A DNA stretch of 64,000 bases from CAYQOX01 sp964419335 (GCA_964419335.1 CAYQOX010000023.1:1-64000); one strand, 5' to 3'; counted from the first letter of the stretch, positions 1 to 9,306 are shown. Notes: a model not told the origin generated them from the letters alone. Made by a program: numbers and translations.

Positions 1-980
1 TATTTCGTTATATTGATGATCCTGTGCTTGCAATTCAAGACCGCTACTATATTACGACTTTTCAAATCGTCCCAAGAGATCAAGAAAATGAAACGCTATT
101 TGATAAAGTCCATCACATAGAATTAGGTTATGGTACATTAGGTCTGCATTTTAGTTTGAACGATAACGATGTAGATCGGGACCATATTTTGATCATAGCA
201 AGTAAAGGTGAACAAACAAAGTTATTTTTCGTTAATGATCCATTTAATTATCTTAGCAAATCAACCGAAGAAATTTTCCCTTCCGCGACATTAGACTTAC
301 CGGGTGTGCCGTCATTCTTTTGGGTCGGAAACATCGATCAAGATGAGTATTTTGATTTGGATGATATTTTCTTTGAATATGAGGGACAGTGGCATATATG
401 GTTAAGAGAACCGCAAAAATACCAGGTTAACATTCCAGATGATATAGTTGGCGTTTCAAATGTCATCCCCGGAATGAACGGCTATGATTTATTCATGGGT
501 GTCGAAAGTGAAACGGAAAGCGATATTGCTTACATAGCTTTGCAAAGAGAACAACTTTCATACAATGAAGCCTCCTATCAAGCCCTTCCCGTAAGTATTC
601 CCGGCAAACATTTGCAAGGTAGTCAATCCCACCTGTTTGAATATAATAACGAGACGACAAATGAATCTTATCCAATCTGCATTGTTTATGACAATTTGGA
701 TCGAGACAATCCTCAACCAAAAACATTTTATATTTACAAAATCGAGCCCAACGAACCAACATCTCCCCAATTAATTCAAGAATATACCCCCGAAGTGACG
801 AGTTGGACCGATGATATTATGTATTTCGATCAACCCGAATTGGTCCGCGATTTCGATAATGATGGTATATCCGATATCGTTCTAAAGACAATGCGTTCTG
901 ACTTACCTCACAAATCATACTTTTATGGTTTCATGGGGATCGATTCCAACACACCTATAAGCGAATGGAGTTTATATTGA
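1..980 (+). CDS. C-terminal part of an FG-GAP/VCBS-repeat-like protein (5' end outside window)
   Basis: The frame is open from base 3 to the stop at 978-980 and no good ribosome site precedes the GTG at 24, so the gene almost certainly begins before the window. Asp-rich segments such as NIDQDEYFDLDDIF and DFDNDGISDIVLK recur with a hydrophobic strand after each, which resembles calcium-binding FG-GAP/VCBS beta-propeller blades. Proteins of this kind are normally exported. No catalytic domain is visible in the part seen. It converges with the next gene with only 19 bases between the stops. The repeat assignment is by eye and moderately sure; the function is unknown. Confidence 0.6.
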   Translation, partial: FRYIDDPVLAIQDRYYITTFQIVPRDQENETLFDKVHHIELGYGTLGLHFSLNDNDVDRDHILIIASKGEQTKLFFVNDPFNYLSKSTEEIFPSATLDLPGVPSFFWVGNIDQDEYFDLDDIFFEYEGQWHIWLREPQKYQVNIPDDIVGVSNVIPGMNGYDLFMGVESETESDIAYIALQREQLSYNEASYQALPVSIPGKHLQGSQSHLFEYNNETTNESYPICIVYDNLDRDNPQPKTFYIYKIEPNEPTSPQLIQEYTPEVTSWTDDIMYFDQPELVRDFDNDGISDIVLKTMRSDLPHKSYFYGFMGIDSNTPISEWSLY

Positions 981-999
981 GTACTTCTTTTCATTCTGC

Positions 1000-2208
1000 T
1001 CAACCAATCGGATAATCTCGCATTTCTTTGGCCGCTTCGTACATAGCGATCACATTTTTTGGCGGTACATGCGCCTGTACGTTGTGAATCGAAGTAAAGA
1101 CGTATCCTCCGCCGGGCGCGAAGATTCGGATGAGATCCTGCGCGTGCTTTTTTACTTCATCCGGTGAACTCTTGGGGAGAATATGCTGCGTGTCGCATCC
1201 ACCACCCCAATAGGTGATCTGATCGCCGAAAGTATTTTTTAAATCGTTGGGTTCCATATGCGCGGCGGTGATTTGTACAGGATTCAAAACATCCACACCT
1301 TCCTTCAGCATATAAGGGATATAGCAAGAACAAGAACCGCAACAATGGAAAAAGACCTTAATATGAGGACAACGTTCTTTCGCTCGGAGATAGATTTTTT
1401 TATGCGCTGGATGGATAAATTTCTCGTATGTTTTTTCGCTCATTTGGGGGGCACTCTGAGTTCCCAGGTCATCCCCCATTTGAATCAACTGAATATAATC
1501 TCCCACCGCTTCGAGATAGCGATCAAGGTTTTGCAAATGAATATCCACAAAGTGATCAATCAAAGCCTGGGCAAATCCATCATCATCACCCAGATCCATC
1601 ATGAAATTGCCCCAACCACGCAACATTTGCCCTGCTTCAAGAATATTCCCGCCAAACCCCCCCATGAGCGCATAATCCGTGGTCTCGTACAAGGTCTTGG
1701 CTTGATGATGCATCCGCTGCAATTCCTCCTCTGTGAATAACGGAATATTGTAGGCCTCCACGTCCTTGCGTTCAGATCCTAAAGGCGGTTGGACGGTTTC
1801 GAAATAAAGACATCCCTCCGGCATGCGATGGGTCACGTTCCCTTCCTCATCACAAATGCGATACCCTCCCTCGCCGTCGGATTCAAACTCGATCTCGGGC
1901 GGCGCCTCGGCCATGGTTCCATCAGGCAACCGGAAGGGCTGCCACTCCCGACCATCCGAGCACAGGGAGGTATTCACAATATCGACGACGTCGACTTCAA
2001 ATAGATCCAAAATCGGCTTTTCGATTTCCGCCAACTGCTGAAAAAAATCATATACACGAATCCGCCCTTGCTCGATTCCCAATTCGCGTTTGAGATCAGC
2101 ATAAGCCATAGCCATGATCCCGGTCGAGCGCATGGATCCGCAATCGATCGGCATTTTATCGGGCTCTTGCTGTTGAATGGTTGTCAATACTCGTTCTCTT
2201 GGTGTCAC
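1000..2208 (-). CDS. Uroporphyrinogen decarboxylase (URO-D) family protein, probable cobamide-dependent methyltransferase type
   Basis: A 402-residue URO-D-fold protein. The family includes HemE and the zinc methyltransferases MtaA, MtbA and CmuA, which move methyl groups between a corrinoid and an acceptor thiol. His288 and Cys290 (in FFHCCG) with Cys338 (in GGGCD) reproduce the HxC...C zinc site of MtaA, which HemE lacks, so a methyltransferase role is more likely than heme synthesis. The GDDLGTQ segment near 245-251 is also typical. The start is a GTG at 2208 preceded by GGAGGA at 5-base spacing. Substrate and corrinoid protein cannot be told from the sequence; no corrinoid protein gene lies nearby. 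Confidence 0.85.
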   Translation of the reverse strand: MTPRERVLTTIQQQEPDKMPIDCGSMRSTGIMAMAYADLKRELGIEQGRIRVYDFFQQLAEIEKPILDLFEVDVVDIVNTSLCSDGREWQPFRLPDGTMAEAPPEIEFESDGEGGYRICDEEGNVTHRMPEGCLYFETVQPPLGSERKDVEAYNIPLFTEEELQRMHHQAKTLYETTDYALMGGFGGNILEAGQMLRGWGNFMMDLGDDDGFAQALIDHFVDIHLQNLDRYLEAVGDYIQLIQMGDDLGTQSAPQMSEKTYEKFIHPAHKKIYLRAKERCPHIKVFFHCCGSCSCYIPYMLKEGVDVLNPVQITAAHMEPNDLKNTFGDQITYWGGGCDTQHILPKSSPDEVKKHAQDLIRIFAPGGGYVFTSIHNVQAHVPPKNVIAMYEAAKEMRDYPIG

Positions 2209-2304
2209 CGTTTCCTCCGAAACTATTCCCCTAAGGCAAGATTTAGGTCACAATAGATTCTATTATCTTTATTCAACTTTAGAATTATATCCAGGTCCAT
2301 ATGT

Positions 2305-3045
2305 ATGAACATAGTAAACTCTTTCAGCCATTGTGTCTATGTCAACTCATGTGACATTGGCCCTGAGCAAAGAATTAAAATTCGCCCCCTGCTTCATTAT
2401 TTACAAGAAGCCGCTGTGGGACACTCAAACCAAGCGGGAGATACCTTTTCTAAGCAGCTTCGCCAAGGGAAGGTATGGGTATTGACGCGTCTGCATCTGC
2501 AATTGGAACGCATCCCCGCGTGGGAAGAGGAAGTCACCATCCACACTTGGTCGTATGGTACGGAATCTATTTACGCATTACGTGAGTTTTCTCTCGCCAA
2601 TGATGAACATACATTTGGGGCCGCCACTTCACAATGGGTTATGATCGATACCAAAAAGCGCCGTCCCGTTCGTCTTTCTTCCGAGCAGTTGGAAGGGTAT
2701 GGCATTCGACAAGAACGTATGATCCAGGATCCATTCGAGCCCTTGCCATCCATAAATCACGCGGATCGTGAAATCGAAGTTCCAGTATTGCGCGGACACT
2801 TGGATTCACTGAACCATGTCAACAATGCCTTCTATGCGGAATGGTGTTTTGAATCGCTGCCGGAAAAGATCACGGGCGCGCGCTCATTACAGGCACTTGA
2901 AATCGCCTTTCGCAAAGAAGCCTTGTATGGCGATCGGCTCATCTCGCAAACACAAAGGAAGGGTGATCTCTTTCTTCACCGCCTTGTTCGTCATAGCGAT
3001 CAGAGCGAAATCGTGGTCGCCCGCTCACGCTGGTTTTCTTCATAG
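2305..3045 (+). CDS. Acyl-ACP thioesterase (FatA/FatB-like double hotdog)
   Basis: This 246-residue protein should hydrolyse acyl-ACP to free fatty acid and ACP in the cytoplasm. It has two hotdog halves: the first around residues 8-115 (LLHYLQEAAVGH helix) and the second from about 158, with HLDSLNHVNN at 165-174, the Asp/Asn/His cluster of bacterial acyl-ACP thioesterases. Length fits the bacterial members. It diverges from the URO-D gene, with a 96-base AT-rich intergenic region likely to hold both promoters, and converges with the HAD gene. The upstream ribosome site is weak (AGG 9 bases before the ATG). Confidence 0.88.
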   Translation: MNIVNSFSHCVYVNSCDIGPEQRIKIRPLLHYLQEAAVGHSNQAGDTFSKQLRQGKVWVLTRLHLQLERIPAWEEEVTIHTWSYGTESIYALREFSLANDEHTFGAATSQWVMIDTKKRRPVRLSSEQLEGYGIRQERMIQDPFEPLPSINHADREIEVPVLRGHLDSLNHVNNAFYAEWCFESLPEKITGARSLQALEIAFRKEALYGDRLISQTQRKGDLFLHRLVRHSDQSEIVVARSRWFSS

Positions 3046-3081
3046 GGGGCTGCTTATAGATAGAATCTCAGCCTCATTTAT

Positions 3082-3648
3082 TCAGCCTATGGCCGCGTTT
3101 TTCCCCATCTCAAAAATACTAACCACGGCCGAGAGGATATCGCGTTTGATCATCTCAGGTTGTTGTTCAGATTGACGAAGGAATTTAACGGTTTTAAAAG
3201 GTTTACCGCTTTTCACAAAGACGGTTTTCATTCCCAAATTCCATCCCGCTTGCAGGCACTCCAAACGGTCGCAGAGAAAGTACGTATTCTTGGGTTCAAA
3301 ACCGTGCTTGGCCGCAGCAATTTGCAATAACCCTGGCTTCGGATAAGCACAGCGCTCCCAATCCGCATAAAGGCTGGGACATACCAGAATATCCTCGATC
3401 GCCCCACCGGCTTCGTGAATGATTTGCTTCATGGAATGATGAATATCATCCAGCGTACCCTGATCCATCATCTTATCCTGGAGGGGCTGCTGCTTGGTCA
3501 CAATGATAGGTTTGTACCCGTTTTGCGCCATGGAATAAAACGCCTCAGTCACAAAAGGCAGCATTACGAATTGCTCCCTGGTAACAACCGGCTGATCCTG
3601 CTGTACATTGATCACACCGTCGCGTTCAATCAGAATGTATTTCTCCAT
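3082..3648 (-). CDS. HAD-IIIA (GmhB-like) family protein with degenerate active site
   Basis: The 188 residues align along their whole length with D-glycero-D-manno-heptose 1,7-bisphosphate phosphatase (GmhB), but the key residues differ. Motif I reads IERDGVIN, so the Asp nucleophile is Glu8 (codon GAA) while the second acid Asp10 is kept. Motif II reads VTKQQ instead of TNQSG. The motif III lysine is kept (PKPG) without the preceding Arg. Motif IV reads CDRLEC instead of GDxxxD. The zinc-loop His and one Cys are lost (CPSLYADWERCAY). It is therefore probably a pseudoenzyme or has a changed reaction. The start overlaps recF by 23 bases, so the two are co-translated. Confidence 0.8.
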   Translation of the reverse strand: MEKYILIERDGVINVQQDQPVVTREQFVMLPFVTEAFYSMAQNGYKPIIVTKQQPLQDKMMDQGTLDDIHHSMKQIIHEAGGAIEDILVCPSLYADWERCAYPKPGLLQIAAAKHGFEPKNTYFLCDRLECLQAGWNLGMKTVFVKSGKPFKTVKFLRQSEQQPEMIKRDILSAVVSIFEMGKNAAIG

Positions 3649-4729
3649 TGTTCACCTGAAATGTCCGGCTGGGTCGTAAATCCACACCGAGATATTCTCT
3701 TCCAGTAGCGGTTACGATGAGCTGCCCTTGCATATCAAGGGCCTCCCAAAACCGCGCACGCCGTTTATTATCCATCTCATACACAACATCGTCAATTAAG
3801 AGTATCGGCCGGTCGCCCACTTTTTTGTAGGCAAATTTGGCTTCTGCCAAGCGCAACGCCAGAGCCGCTGTGCGCTTCTGCCCCTGGGAACCAAATTGCG
3901 AAAGATTATGTCCTTCCAGTTGAAAAATAAGATCATCGCGATGCGGCCCAATTTGGGTTATTCCGCGTTCGCGTTCCGCAGCACGCGAATGTTCGAGCCT
4001 CTCTCGCATTTTTTTCTTTAACGATTCAGGATCATCTTCAACTCGGATGGAATAGGTGATATTCAAAGGGCCTTCCTGAGCAAGGAAGCCATAATCCTTC
4101 TCGACCAAAGGCGAAAGTTCACACAGCGTCTGATGACGTGTCAACATAATTTCTGCCGCCAGTTCTACGAAAGGCTCATCCCACGCGGCCAATTCCGGGG
4201 AGGCTGATTCACGCGGTTTGGCCTGTATATATTTCAATATCTGATTGCGCTGCCGCAATACCCGCCGATATTTTTGTAAAAGTGGAATATAGGAACGATC
4301 AAGCTGAGCGATGGCCATATCTAAAAAGCGGCGGCGCTCTTGGGGGCTGCCGGCTACGATTTCTAAATCCTCCGGCGCAAACAAAACAGTACGCAAACAT
4401 CCATAAAGATCACCGACCCGCTCGAGAGTATTCCCATTCACCTTAATGACTTTACGCTGCTTTTCCAAACCGCACTCAATGCGAAGGCTCTCCCCATCCT
4501 GTTGCAAAACGTCACCACGCAAGTAGGCTGTTTCCTGATTCCAACGAATGAGTTCATTCTCTTTACGTGTTCGATGTGAGGTGGAAGTTGAAAGATAGTG
4601 AATCGCTTCAATAAGACTTGTTTTACCTTGGGCATTGGCCCCCAAAAACAGCTGGATTCCGGAAGATAAATCAAGTTGAATCTCTGGAATCATCCGAAAA
4701 TTTCGTACAAGCAATGATGTGATTTCCAT
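3626..4729 (-). CDS. recF: DNA replication/repair protein RecF
   Basis: RecF is an SMC-like ATPase that binds gapped DNA and, with RecO and RecR, loads RecA at stalled forks. The 367 residues show Walker A GANAQGKTS at 30-38, the ABC/SMC signature region FGSQGQKRTAALAL near 279-292 and Walker B LLIDD at 310-314. Length is standard. It is often found beside dnaA and dnaN, but here it lies between a SixA-type phosphatase gene (54 bases upstream) and the HAD gene, which its 3' end overlaps. Identification is secure. Confidence 0.96.
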   Translation of the reverse strand: MEITSLLVRNFRMIPEIQLDLSSGIQLFLGANAQGKTSLIEAIHYLSTSTSHRTRKENELIRWNQETAYLRGDVLQQDGESLRIECGLEKQRKVIKVNGNTLERVGDLYGCLRTVLFAPEDLEIVAGSPQERRRFLDMAIAQLDRSYIPLLQKYRRVLRQRNQILKYIQAKPRESASPELAAWDEPFVELAAEIMLTRHQTLCELSPLVEKDYGFLAQEGPLNITYSIRVEDDPESLKKKMRERLEHSRAAERERGITQIGPHRDDLIFQLEGHNLSQFGSQGQKRTAALALRLAEAKFAYKKVGDRPILLIDDVVYEMDNKRRARFWEALDMQGQLIVTATGREYLGVDLRPSRTFQVNNGEIHSD

Positions 4730-4783
4730 AAACTCGTAGGTCCCTAGCCGAAACCTCTTCCGCAGTCATTCAAGATGCCAATC

Positions 4784-5284
4784 CTATGAGGCAAGCTTAC
4801 GAAGTATTTTCGGTTGGAGCAGCCATTGCAATATCCCATTGCCGCGATCGGGTTTCTCCTCCACGCTGATGCAACAAATAGCCCCTTTTTTCATCTCGAA
4901 ACCAGAACGCGCGGTCCCTGTCAATAAGATAGACGCCAAAGAGCTCATATCCGGTTCATGACCGACAAAAGCCAGACTGGATTCGAGTGCATGCTTCCCT
5001 GCTCGCTCGGCAATCATATCAAAATGCACACCCGGGGCTAAATCCTCAATCGTTTCCATCTTGGTCTTCTTAAATTCTTTGGCAACAATTTCGGCTGTCT
5101 CCCGCGCCCGAACATAGGGACTGGTATAAATTAAGTCAAGACGGTCGACGATGCGGTGAAATCCTTTTGCCGCCTTTTCCATCTTCTTTATTCCTTCTTC
5201 GGTCAACCATCGTTCTTCATCGCTTTTCACGTTTGGATCCATTCGATCCACGGCAATCGCATGGCGAATAAAATAGAGTTCCAT
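4784..5284 (-). CDS. sixA: SixA-type phosphohistidine phosphatase
   Basis: A 166-residue member of the histidine phosphatase superfamily. The RHG-type motif reads IRHA at residues 6-9 (nucleophile His8), SPYVRARETA at 55-64 supplies the second Arg, and GHEPD at 108-112 supplies the second catalytic His (109). The short length and these motifs match SixA, which removes phosphate from phosphohistidine in HPt-type proteins, rather than a phosphoglycerate mutase. Its start codon lies one base after the end of the upstream unknown gene, so the two are surely in one operon. The HPt-bearing hybrid kinase at 27-30.7 kb is a possible but unproven partner. Confidence 0.85.
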   Translation of the reverse strand: MELYFIRHAIAVDRMDPNVKSDEERWLTEEGIKKMEKAAKGFHRIVDRLDLIYTSPYVRARETAEIVAKEFKKTKMETIEDLAPGVHFDMIAERAGKHALESSLAFVGHEPDMSSLASILLTGTARSGFEMKKGAICCISVEEKPDRGNGILQWLLQPKILRKLAS

Positions 5285-5285
5285 A

Positions 5286-6767
5286 CTAAGCCCTTCCTTC
5301 TAGTTTGGCTTTACGGGTGGCTTTCCGGGCTTCTCGTTCGGCTTTGATGCGTTCCATTTCCTGACGTTCTTCTTCCTCACGCTTTTTCTTCGCTTCTTCC
5401 AATTCAATCAAACGAGCAAACAACCCTCCGCCCTTTAACGTTTGCTTAACCTCATCACTAAAGGGGATATTATACCAAAAGAATTCCCTGAATTTTCTTT
5501 CCATTTTGGGTATGCGGCGTGATTCATAGGCGACCCAAAGGAAATAGTTCTCTTGGAAATAGCCTTTCAAATCCTTCCGCTGCTCCTTGGTAGAAAATAA
5601 GCCCAACCATTTACCGGTTAATCCCTCCGACATCCAGTAATGCATCGCGTCTTCTTTGGCGTATTCCCAACGCAGGTCGGACATTCCCATCAAAAGGGTT
5701 TTCATACTGGAACGGGGAGGAAACGCACAAATACAAATACGGGGTTTAGAGCGTCCTTTTTTACCCGGACTCCAAGGCTCCCAACATCCTGCACGTTGAC
5801 CATATCCGGGGCAAATGATAAATAAAGGTGGCAAATAAACCTCTTCCCCCTTATATTTTTTTTGGAAGATTTGGCAATCACATTTTTCCACGTGCTTCAC
5901 GGCTTTTTTTAACCAATCCCGATTCACGATTGGATTATCACGTCCCGGCGAACAGTACTCCTGCATTAAAATGGTTACTTCGTTGGCACGCGGTCCCACA
6001 CACATGCGCTGCATTTGAGGTACGCTGGTTAGCTCATAGCGCAAGGCTTCCTCGCCCCGTGCATCTAGATTGGGTTTCGCCCCATCAAGCGCCATTTCAT
6101 CGATGGTGCTAAATTTCAAGCGTCCACGGGCGATTTCCTCAAACCATTCATCGATGAAATAAATCCCGCTATCTTCGGGCTGGCTCTTGTCTCTATAAAG
6201 CACCTCCCAAACATCCATGCGGTCTTTCATCAACTTATCATCCAACATGCCATAACGCATAAACAATCGCTTTTCCCAGGGAAGGCCTTCCCCGAGTAAA
6301 CGGAAAGCCATTTTGTTTGTCATTTTCCAATGCAGACGGGTTAACGATTTAAGGGTGGGACGACGCTCCTCTTGTTCGCAATTTTCGAGTTTCTCCAACA
6401 GGTACTTTACTTCATCGGCTTCTTCTTCTCCCTCCAAAACCGCGCTCAAGAATTTCCCCGCTTCAAAATTCATGGAAGGCTTTGGGGGGAGTTGACCTTC
6501 TGGCATCTCGATGGGCTTTTTTGGAGTTTGATCTTCTTTGGATGAAGCAGCTTCGCTAGCCTGATTCGATTCACCACCCGAGGCTTGAATTTTTAGTTTC
6601 TTTTTGTTTGTGTTATAGGTTTTCCGCTCTTGCACTAATGTTGTAAGTTTATTACGCAGCTCGGCAATTTCTTCATCCCGCTTCTTGAGCATGACATGGT
6701 ACTTTTTCACTTTTTGCTCAAGATTTTTAATATATTGAGTGATTTGCTCTTTCTTATTCTCGGTCAC
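5286..6767 (-). CDS. Unknown protein with charged coiled-coil ends and a Cys-rich centre
   Basis: I do not recognise this 493-residue family. Residues 5-50 form a clear heptad coiled coil, 60-100 are a low-complexity Ser/Gln/Pro linker, 105-440 look globular, and 453-490 are a Lys/Glu/Arg-rich helix. Nine cysteines occur in the globular part; pairs CDC (296-298) and CIC (345-347) with Cys319 and Cys328 in CPGYGQRAGC suggest a metal site. There is no signal peptide or membrane segment. It is the first gene of a tight set with sixA, recF and the HAD gene, so it is probably expressed with them. The function is unknown; cytoplasmic scaffolding or nucleic-acid binding would be a guess. Confidence 0.8.
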   Translation of the reverse strand: MTENKKEQITQYIKNLEQKVKKYHVMLKKRDEEIAELRNKLTTLVQERKTYNTNKKKLKIQASGGESNQASEAASSKEDQTPKKPIEMPEGQLPPKPSMNFEAGKFLSAVLEGEEEADEVKYLLEKLENCEQEERRPTLKSLTRLHWKMTNKMAFRLLGEGLPWEKRLFMRYGMLDDKLMKDRMDVWEVLYRDKSQPEDSGIYFIDEWFEEIARGRLKFSTIDEMALDGAKPNLDARGEEALRYELTSVPQMQRMCVGPRANEVTILMQEYCSPGRDNPIVNRDWLKKAVKHVEKCDCQIFQKKYKGEEVYLPPLFIICPGYGQRAGCWEPWSPGKKGRSKPRICICAFPPRSSMKTLLMGMSDLRWEYAKEDAMHYWMSEGLTGKWLGLFSTKEQRKDLKGYFQENYFLWVAYESRRIPKMERKFREFFWYNIPFSDEVKQTLKGGGLFARLIELEEAKKKREEEERQEMERIKAEREARKATRKAKLEGRA

Positions 6768-7009
6768 CTAGATTCACATCTCCCTATTTCATGGATAGTG
6801 GCTTTCATCGACGGGGAATCATGCTTTCCTATTCTCCTTTGGCGCAAAGAAAGATCCTATTGGAAGTATATATTGTAATGTAATATTGAGTAAATCAATA
6901 TGCTGTAAAGAAATTCTCTTAAAAATGATCGATAGAATAAGAGGATATAGGGAGAATGAATCAAACGGATGCGTGTCATCACGCTGGGCTTTCGCTTTGG
7001 CAATACGCT

Positions 7010-7714
7010 TCACACCACGGGTAAGGGTCGATATTCCTTAATCATGTGGTTTAATTGGTGATAAGCAGCAACAGGATCGGGCTGATCAAAGATCGCGTGC
7101 CCCATGACGATCTCATCTGCACCCGCTTGGCGTACCAAACGAATGGTATCCACATTAACCCCTCCATCAACCTGAATCGCGTAATCCATTCCACATTCTT
7201 CACGCCGCTCCCTCAACCATTGAATCTTGGGCAAAACCTCAGGAAGAAGCGTCTGTCCTCCAAAACCAGGATGCACCGTCATAACCAAGACCAGATCCAC
7301 TTGCTCCAAAAATATATCCACATCGTGCACATCCGTAGCGGGATTAAGGACAATCCCCGGCATTTTCCCGCGCCCCCGAATCATGCTCAAAACATCGCGG
7401 ACATTCATTTTTGTTTCCACATGAATGGAAAGACTTCGAACACTATCAAAATCAAACCACCGAATATGATCATCGGGATTATCGACCATCAGATGGACAT
7501 CAAATTGGCTTTTTAAATAAGGTTGAATGCTCTCAATCAACAACGGCCCCATGGTGAGATTGGGGACAAAGTGCCCATCCATAACATCAAAGTGAAATAG
7601 ATCTGCCCCAGCCTTTTCTAATTTAAGAAGCACTTCACCAAGGTTCATAAAAGGTGCAGATAACAACGACGGCAAGACTTTCGCTCGATCTTTCATTTTT
7701 ACTGACAACACCAT
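7010..7714 (-). CDS. rpe: Ribulose-phosphate 3-epimerase
   Basis: Interconverts ribulose 5-phosphate and xylulose 5-phosphate in the pentose phosphate pathway. The 234-residue TIM barrel has the metal and catalytic residues of the family: LPSLLSA at 14-20, HFDVMDG (His41, Asp43), VHLMV (His74), HPGFGG at 148-153 and VDGG (Asp183). The ATG at 7714 or the Met at codon 7 could be the start; neither has a convincing ribosome site. It follows pdxJ by four bases and is probably the last gene of the folP-cdaA-ybbR-pdxJ-rpe transcript. Confidence 0.97.
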   Translation of the reverse strand: MVLSVKMKDRAKVLPSLLSAPFMNLGEVLLKLEKAGADLFHFDVMDGHFVPNLTMGPLLIESIQPYLKSQFDVHLMVDNPDDHIRWFDFDSVRSLSIHVETKMNVRDVLSMIRGRGKMPGIVLNPATDVHDVDIFLEQVDLVLVMTVHPGFGGQTLLPEVLPKIQWLRERREECGMDYAIQVDGGVNVDTIRLVRQAGADEIVMGHAIFDQPDPVAAYHQLNHMIKEYRPLPVV

Positions 7715-7718
7715 TGTA

Positions 7719-8453
7719 CTAACGACTCGTTTTCTCCGCGCGCCACAAGATCTCTTTCATTTCATGTACGGCACGTTCCATACCAACCATAACCGCATGA
7801 GATACTATACTATGCCCTGTATGAATCCAGTCAACCAAAGGGGAAGCGGCCAAAGCAAAAGTGTTACGATAATGCAAACCATGCCCCACATTACCTCGTA
7901 AACCTAAATTGTACGCATGTTGCAAAGCATTGATGACAATATCAAACTCTTGCTTTTCCTCTTTCTTGTTCCGGGCGAGAGCATACGGTCCCGTATGAAT
8001 TTCTACATACTGTGCGCCTAGTGAATGCGCGGCGGTAATTTCATCCTTCACTGCATCAATAAATATACTCACTACGATCCTAGCATCCAGCAATTTTTGA
8101 ATATTTCCACGCAACTTGGATTCACGACCCACAACTTTTAACCCACTCTCCGTCGTGCGTTCCTCACGTAACTCTGGAACCAAAGTACAAGCATGCGGCT
8201 GCACCTTCAGGGCTAAATCGACCATCTCATCCGTCAAGGCCATTTCCAGCGTCAGAGGAACTTGCAACACCTCTTTCAGCAACATCACATCACGATCTTG
8301 TATATGACGCCGATCTTCCCGGGGATGAACCGTAATTCCATCGGCGCCCCCCATCTGGGCCAACACCGCACCATCCACTGGATCCGGGTAGGAGGTATTC
8401 CTTGATTGCCTTAAGGTAGCAATATGATCAATATTTACAGAGAGTTTCACCAT
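7719..8453 (-). CDS. pdxJ: Pyridoxine 5'-phosphate synthase
   Basis: PdxJ condenses 1-deoxyxylulose 5-phosphate with 3-amino-2-oxopropyl phosphate to give pyridoxine 5'-phosphate (DXP-dependent vitamin B6 route). From the chosen start the protein is 244 residues with VNIDHIATLR at 6-15, VHPREDRRHI at 42-51 and the acidic residue in TLEMAL near 70, all family hallmarks. I prefer the ATG at 8453 because GGGAG sits 8 bases before it; an in-frame TTG at 8468 would read through that site. Vitamin B6 synthesis beside ybbR/cdaA is a gene order seen in several Gram-negative phyla. Confidence 0.96.
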   Translation of the reverse strand: MVKLSVNIDHIATLRQSRNTSYPDPVDGAVLAQMGGADGITVHPREDRRHIQDRDVMLLKEVLQVPLTLEMALTDEMVDLALKVQPHACTLVPELREERTTESGLKVVGRESKLRGNIQKLLDARIVVSIFIDAVKDEITAAHSLGAQYVEIHTGPYALARNKKEEKQEFDIVINALQHAYNLGLRGNVGHGLHYRNTFALAASPLVDWIHTGHSIVSHAVMVGMERAVHEMKEILWRAEKTSR

Positions 8454-8547
8454 GAGCGGTTCTCCCAATTAAACCAAAGTTCTTTTCGGTTGTTTTTACA
8501 TTCATACAACCCGGTTATTTATGAGAAATCTATTTCTCTTCTCCATA

Positions 8548-9306
8548 TTATTGCATTTTTATGGTAACCGTTACCCCGCGAATGTCATCACGCACAGGAC
8601 GAACATCTCTCCCTTCTTCTTGTATAGGTAAAAAGAAAGGTGGAGTGTCTTCTTCGATTAAATTCAAATCCAACACCTCTGTCGATACAGATTCAATCCG
8701 GCTTAAAGCAGCCCGATCCCCCGTCATCACGATAGACGGGGGATCAACCACAATTTCATCTAATTCTTGATCATGCGTTAATACTCCCCGGCTGGGGACA
8801 ATCACTTCCACATGTTTTTGCGCACGTAAGAGTGGAATGAGCACTTGATCCGTGTTGGTGACATCGACCTCAGGGGGCTCTTCTTCCAAATTCCAAGGTT
8901 TAATCACTAGCGTTATTTGACTTGGAGTTATGGATGCTTCCACAACAGAAATTCGAAGCTGGTCACGCTCTTCTAGATTGGTTTGAAACATATCTTCCGT
9001 TAACAACAAATTCACCGGTTCATTCGGTTCTGGTAATTTAACTTTCGACAAATCAATACGAAAACGCGTTACCTCGGGGCGCAGTAATTCTAAAATATTC
9101 TTTGGACCATGGAGGGTAAGAGATACTTCGGGGGGAATCCACGATTCGGGAAGATATAAATTGCGCGGCATATTTTCCACCATAACGGAAACATCGTTTA
9201 AGGTCAGTGGATTAATGCGTTCCTGCCCTTTAATCCATACTAACCCCACCGCCAATAACAAAGCAATTAATTTTAGTTCCAAATTATTGGTGAGCCATTT
9301 GATCAT
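8548..9306 (-). CDS. ybbR: YbbR/CdaR-like regulator of diadenylate cyclase
   Basis: The 252-residue protein has an N-terminal membrane anchor (about residues 10-26) and then repeated YbbR-type beta domains outside the membrane, for example the segments starting VMVENMPRN and VEVIVPSRG. YbbR/CdaR proteins bind CdaA and modulate c-di-AMP synthesis. The start ATG overlaps the cdaA stop in an ATGA (9303-9306), so the two are translationally coupled, as is usual for this pair. The C terminus reaches an ordinary family length. The paralogue of this role is called cdaR in Firmicutes. Confidence 0.9.
   Translation of the reverse strand: MIKWLTNNLELKLIALLLAVGLVWIKGQERINPLTLNDVSVMVENMPRNLYLPESWIPPEVSLTLHGPKNILELLRPEVTRFRIDLSKVKLPEPNEPVNLLLTEDMFQTNLEERDQLRISVVEASITPSQITLVIKPWNLEEEPPEVDVTNTDQVLIPLLRAQKHVEVIVPSRGVLTHDQELDEIVVDPPSIVMTGDRAALSRIESVSTEVLDLNLIEEDTPPFFLPIQEEGRDVRPVRDDIRGVTVTIKMQ

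Noticed and set aside
1258..1740. 160-codon plus-strand ORF inside the URO-D gene
   Set aside because: Antisense shadow of a well-supported gene with no family features.
6819..7013. 64-codon minus-strand ORF between rpe and the coiled-coil gene
   Set aside because: No ribosome site, unusual composition, overlaps the rpe end; probably chance.
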